From assembly GCA_937875295.1 (NCBI GenBank), contig CALLXS010000010.1:1-7361 (forward strand): a stretch of 7,361 nt of DNA, written 5' to 3'. The position numbers and the translations under genes are program-made. The notes beneath the pieces were generated by a model. That model searched no databases. It was not told the origin of the DNA and was given only the letters and a program-made list of their open reading frames with translations. This DNA comes from an uncultured bacterium (GTDB lineage Bacteria > Bacteroidota > Ignavibacteria > Kapaibacteriales > UBA2268). This document shows positions 6,729-7,361 of this stretch, in pieces; within the stretch, counting starts at the first letter, position 1; each line of letters begins with the position of its first letter.

Positions 6729-7289
6729 ATGTCTTTACCAATATATAGTTGTTTTCACCCAATACTTAGAGAAAAAACTAAGGAAGTAGAAGAAATTACA
6801 CCAGAAATAATAAAATTAGCTCAAGATATGATTGTTACAATGCACCAAGCCGATGGCGTAGGATTAGCAGCAAATCAAGTAGGTAAATTACATAGCATAG
6901 TAACAATTAATACTGCAGCTTTCGAAGATGCAAAGGTCAAATATAAAGACTTAGTACTAATCAATCCAGTAATTACTTACTTTTCTGAAGAAGAAATTAA
7001 TTATAAAGAAGGGTGCTTGAGCGTACCGACAATTCATGAAAATGTCGATCGTCCGCGATCAATTACATTGACTTATTATGATTTATTAGGTAAGGAGCAT
7101 ACAATTGAAGATGATGATTATTTCGCAAGAGTAGCACAACACGAATTAGATCATTTGCAAGGTATTATTTTTACTGATTTAATTAGTCCAATGAAAAAGA
7201 CTCTAATTAAATCAAAAATGCGAAAAATTCAAAAAGGTGAGCTTTTACCGGAATATCAATTTGTTGATCAAAATGATATTGTACTTTAA
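6729..7289 (+). CDS. def: Peptide deformylase
   Basis: Peptide deformylase removes the formyl group from the initiator methionine of nascent chains at the ribosome exit, a metal-dependent (usually Fe2+) hydrolysis. All three family motifs are intact: GVGLAANQVG (43-52), EGCLSVP (94-100) with the metal ligand Cys96, and QHELDHLQG (137-145) with ligands His138 and His142 and catalytic Glu139. The N-terminus LPIYSCFHPILR is the usual opening strand, with Phe9 where Gly is common. At 186 residues it has the normal length. The start 14 bp after the preceding stop, with no Shine-Dalgarno sequence, suggests co-transcription with the DUF4175 gene. The obg gene begins 37 bp downstream. Confidence 0.97.
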   Translation: MSLPIYSCFHPILREKTKEVEEITPEIIKLAQDMIVTMHQADGVGLAANQVGKLHSIVTINTAAFEDAKVKYKDLVLINPVITYFSEEEINYKEGCLSVPTIHENVDRPRSITLTYYDLLGKEHTIEDDDYFARVAQHELDHLQGIIFTDLISPMKKTLIKSKMRKIQKGELLPEYQFVDQNDIVL

Positions 7290-7326
7290 ATTTAGATGAA
7301 TTAATAATAAAATAGATAATTAAAAT

Positions 7327-7361
7327 ATGAAATTTATTGACGAAGCAAAGATATTTATTAA
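7327..7361 (+). CDS. obg: GTPase Obg, N-terminal fragment (cut by window end)
   Basis: Only the first 11 codons are in view, reading MKFIDEAKIFI. This matches the opening of the Obg/CgtA family, which begins M-F-D-A-like with the pattern FIDEAKIFVKAG at the edge of the Gly-rich Obg domain. Obg is an essential GTPase in late 50S subunit assembly and stress signalling. Its place after def, in a row with rsmG, supports the call. No Shine-Dalgarno sequence precedes the ATG; the leader is A/T only apart from one G. The identification rests on a short stretch and should be confirmed from the next bases. Confidence 0.75.
   Translation, partial: MKFIDEAKIFI

Overview
The window (about 30% G+C outside the rRNA) starts in the 3' end of a 23S rRNA gene and runs into a block of ribosome-linked housekeeping genes. 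I infer a low-GC member of the Bacteroidota/Chlorobiota/Ignavibacteriota (FCB) assemblage. The reasons are the DUF4159 and DUF4175 proteins side by side, the lack of any Shine-Dalgarno sequence before all five plus-strand starts, and very AT-rich codon use. Ignavibacteria- or Kapabacteria-like bacteria are the best guess, but no species can be named from sequence alone.

Layout. Positions 1-332 are the last ~330 nt of 23S rRNA. A tRNA-free spacer follows, then an intact 5S rRNA (525-642) and a strong intrinsic terminator (648-690) that closes the rRNA operon. Positions 691-1436 form a sparse accessory stretch. It holds a short GC-rich patch and one small minus-strand gene for a two-helix membrane protein with its own terminator. 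At 1437-1620 there is a second, decayed copy of the 5S unit: the same upstream leader, a 5S body about 86% identical to the first with broken helices I and II, and a terminator hairpin that still folds.

From about 1723 a plausible promoter leads into a same-strand gene row with gaps of 14-47 bp: rsmG (16S rRNA m7G methyltransferase), a secreted DUF4159 protein, a large membrane-anchored DUF4175 coiled-coil protein, def (peptide deformylase), and the first 11 codons of obg (50S assembly GTPase). No terminator is visible between them, so they probably form one operon.

How they fit together: RsmG, Def and Obg all act on the ribosome or the nascent chain, so the row sits naturally beside the rRNA genes. 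The DUF4159/DUF4175 pair is an envelope module of unknown function set inside that row. The two most notable points are the decayed 5S-terminator duplicate and the placement of this uncharacterised envelope pair between rsmG and def-obg. I see no CRISPR array, intact insertion sequence, tRNA or phage gene.
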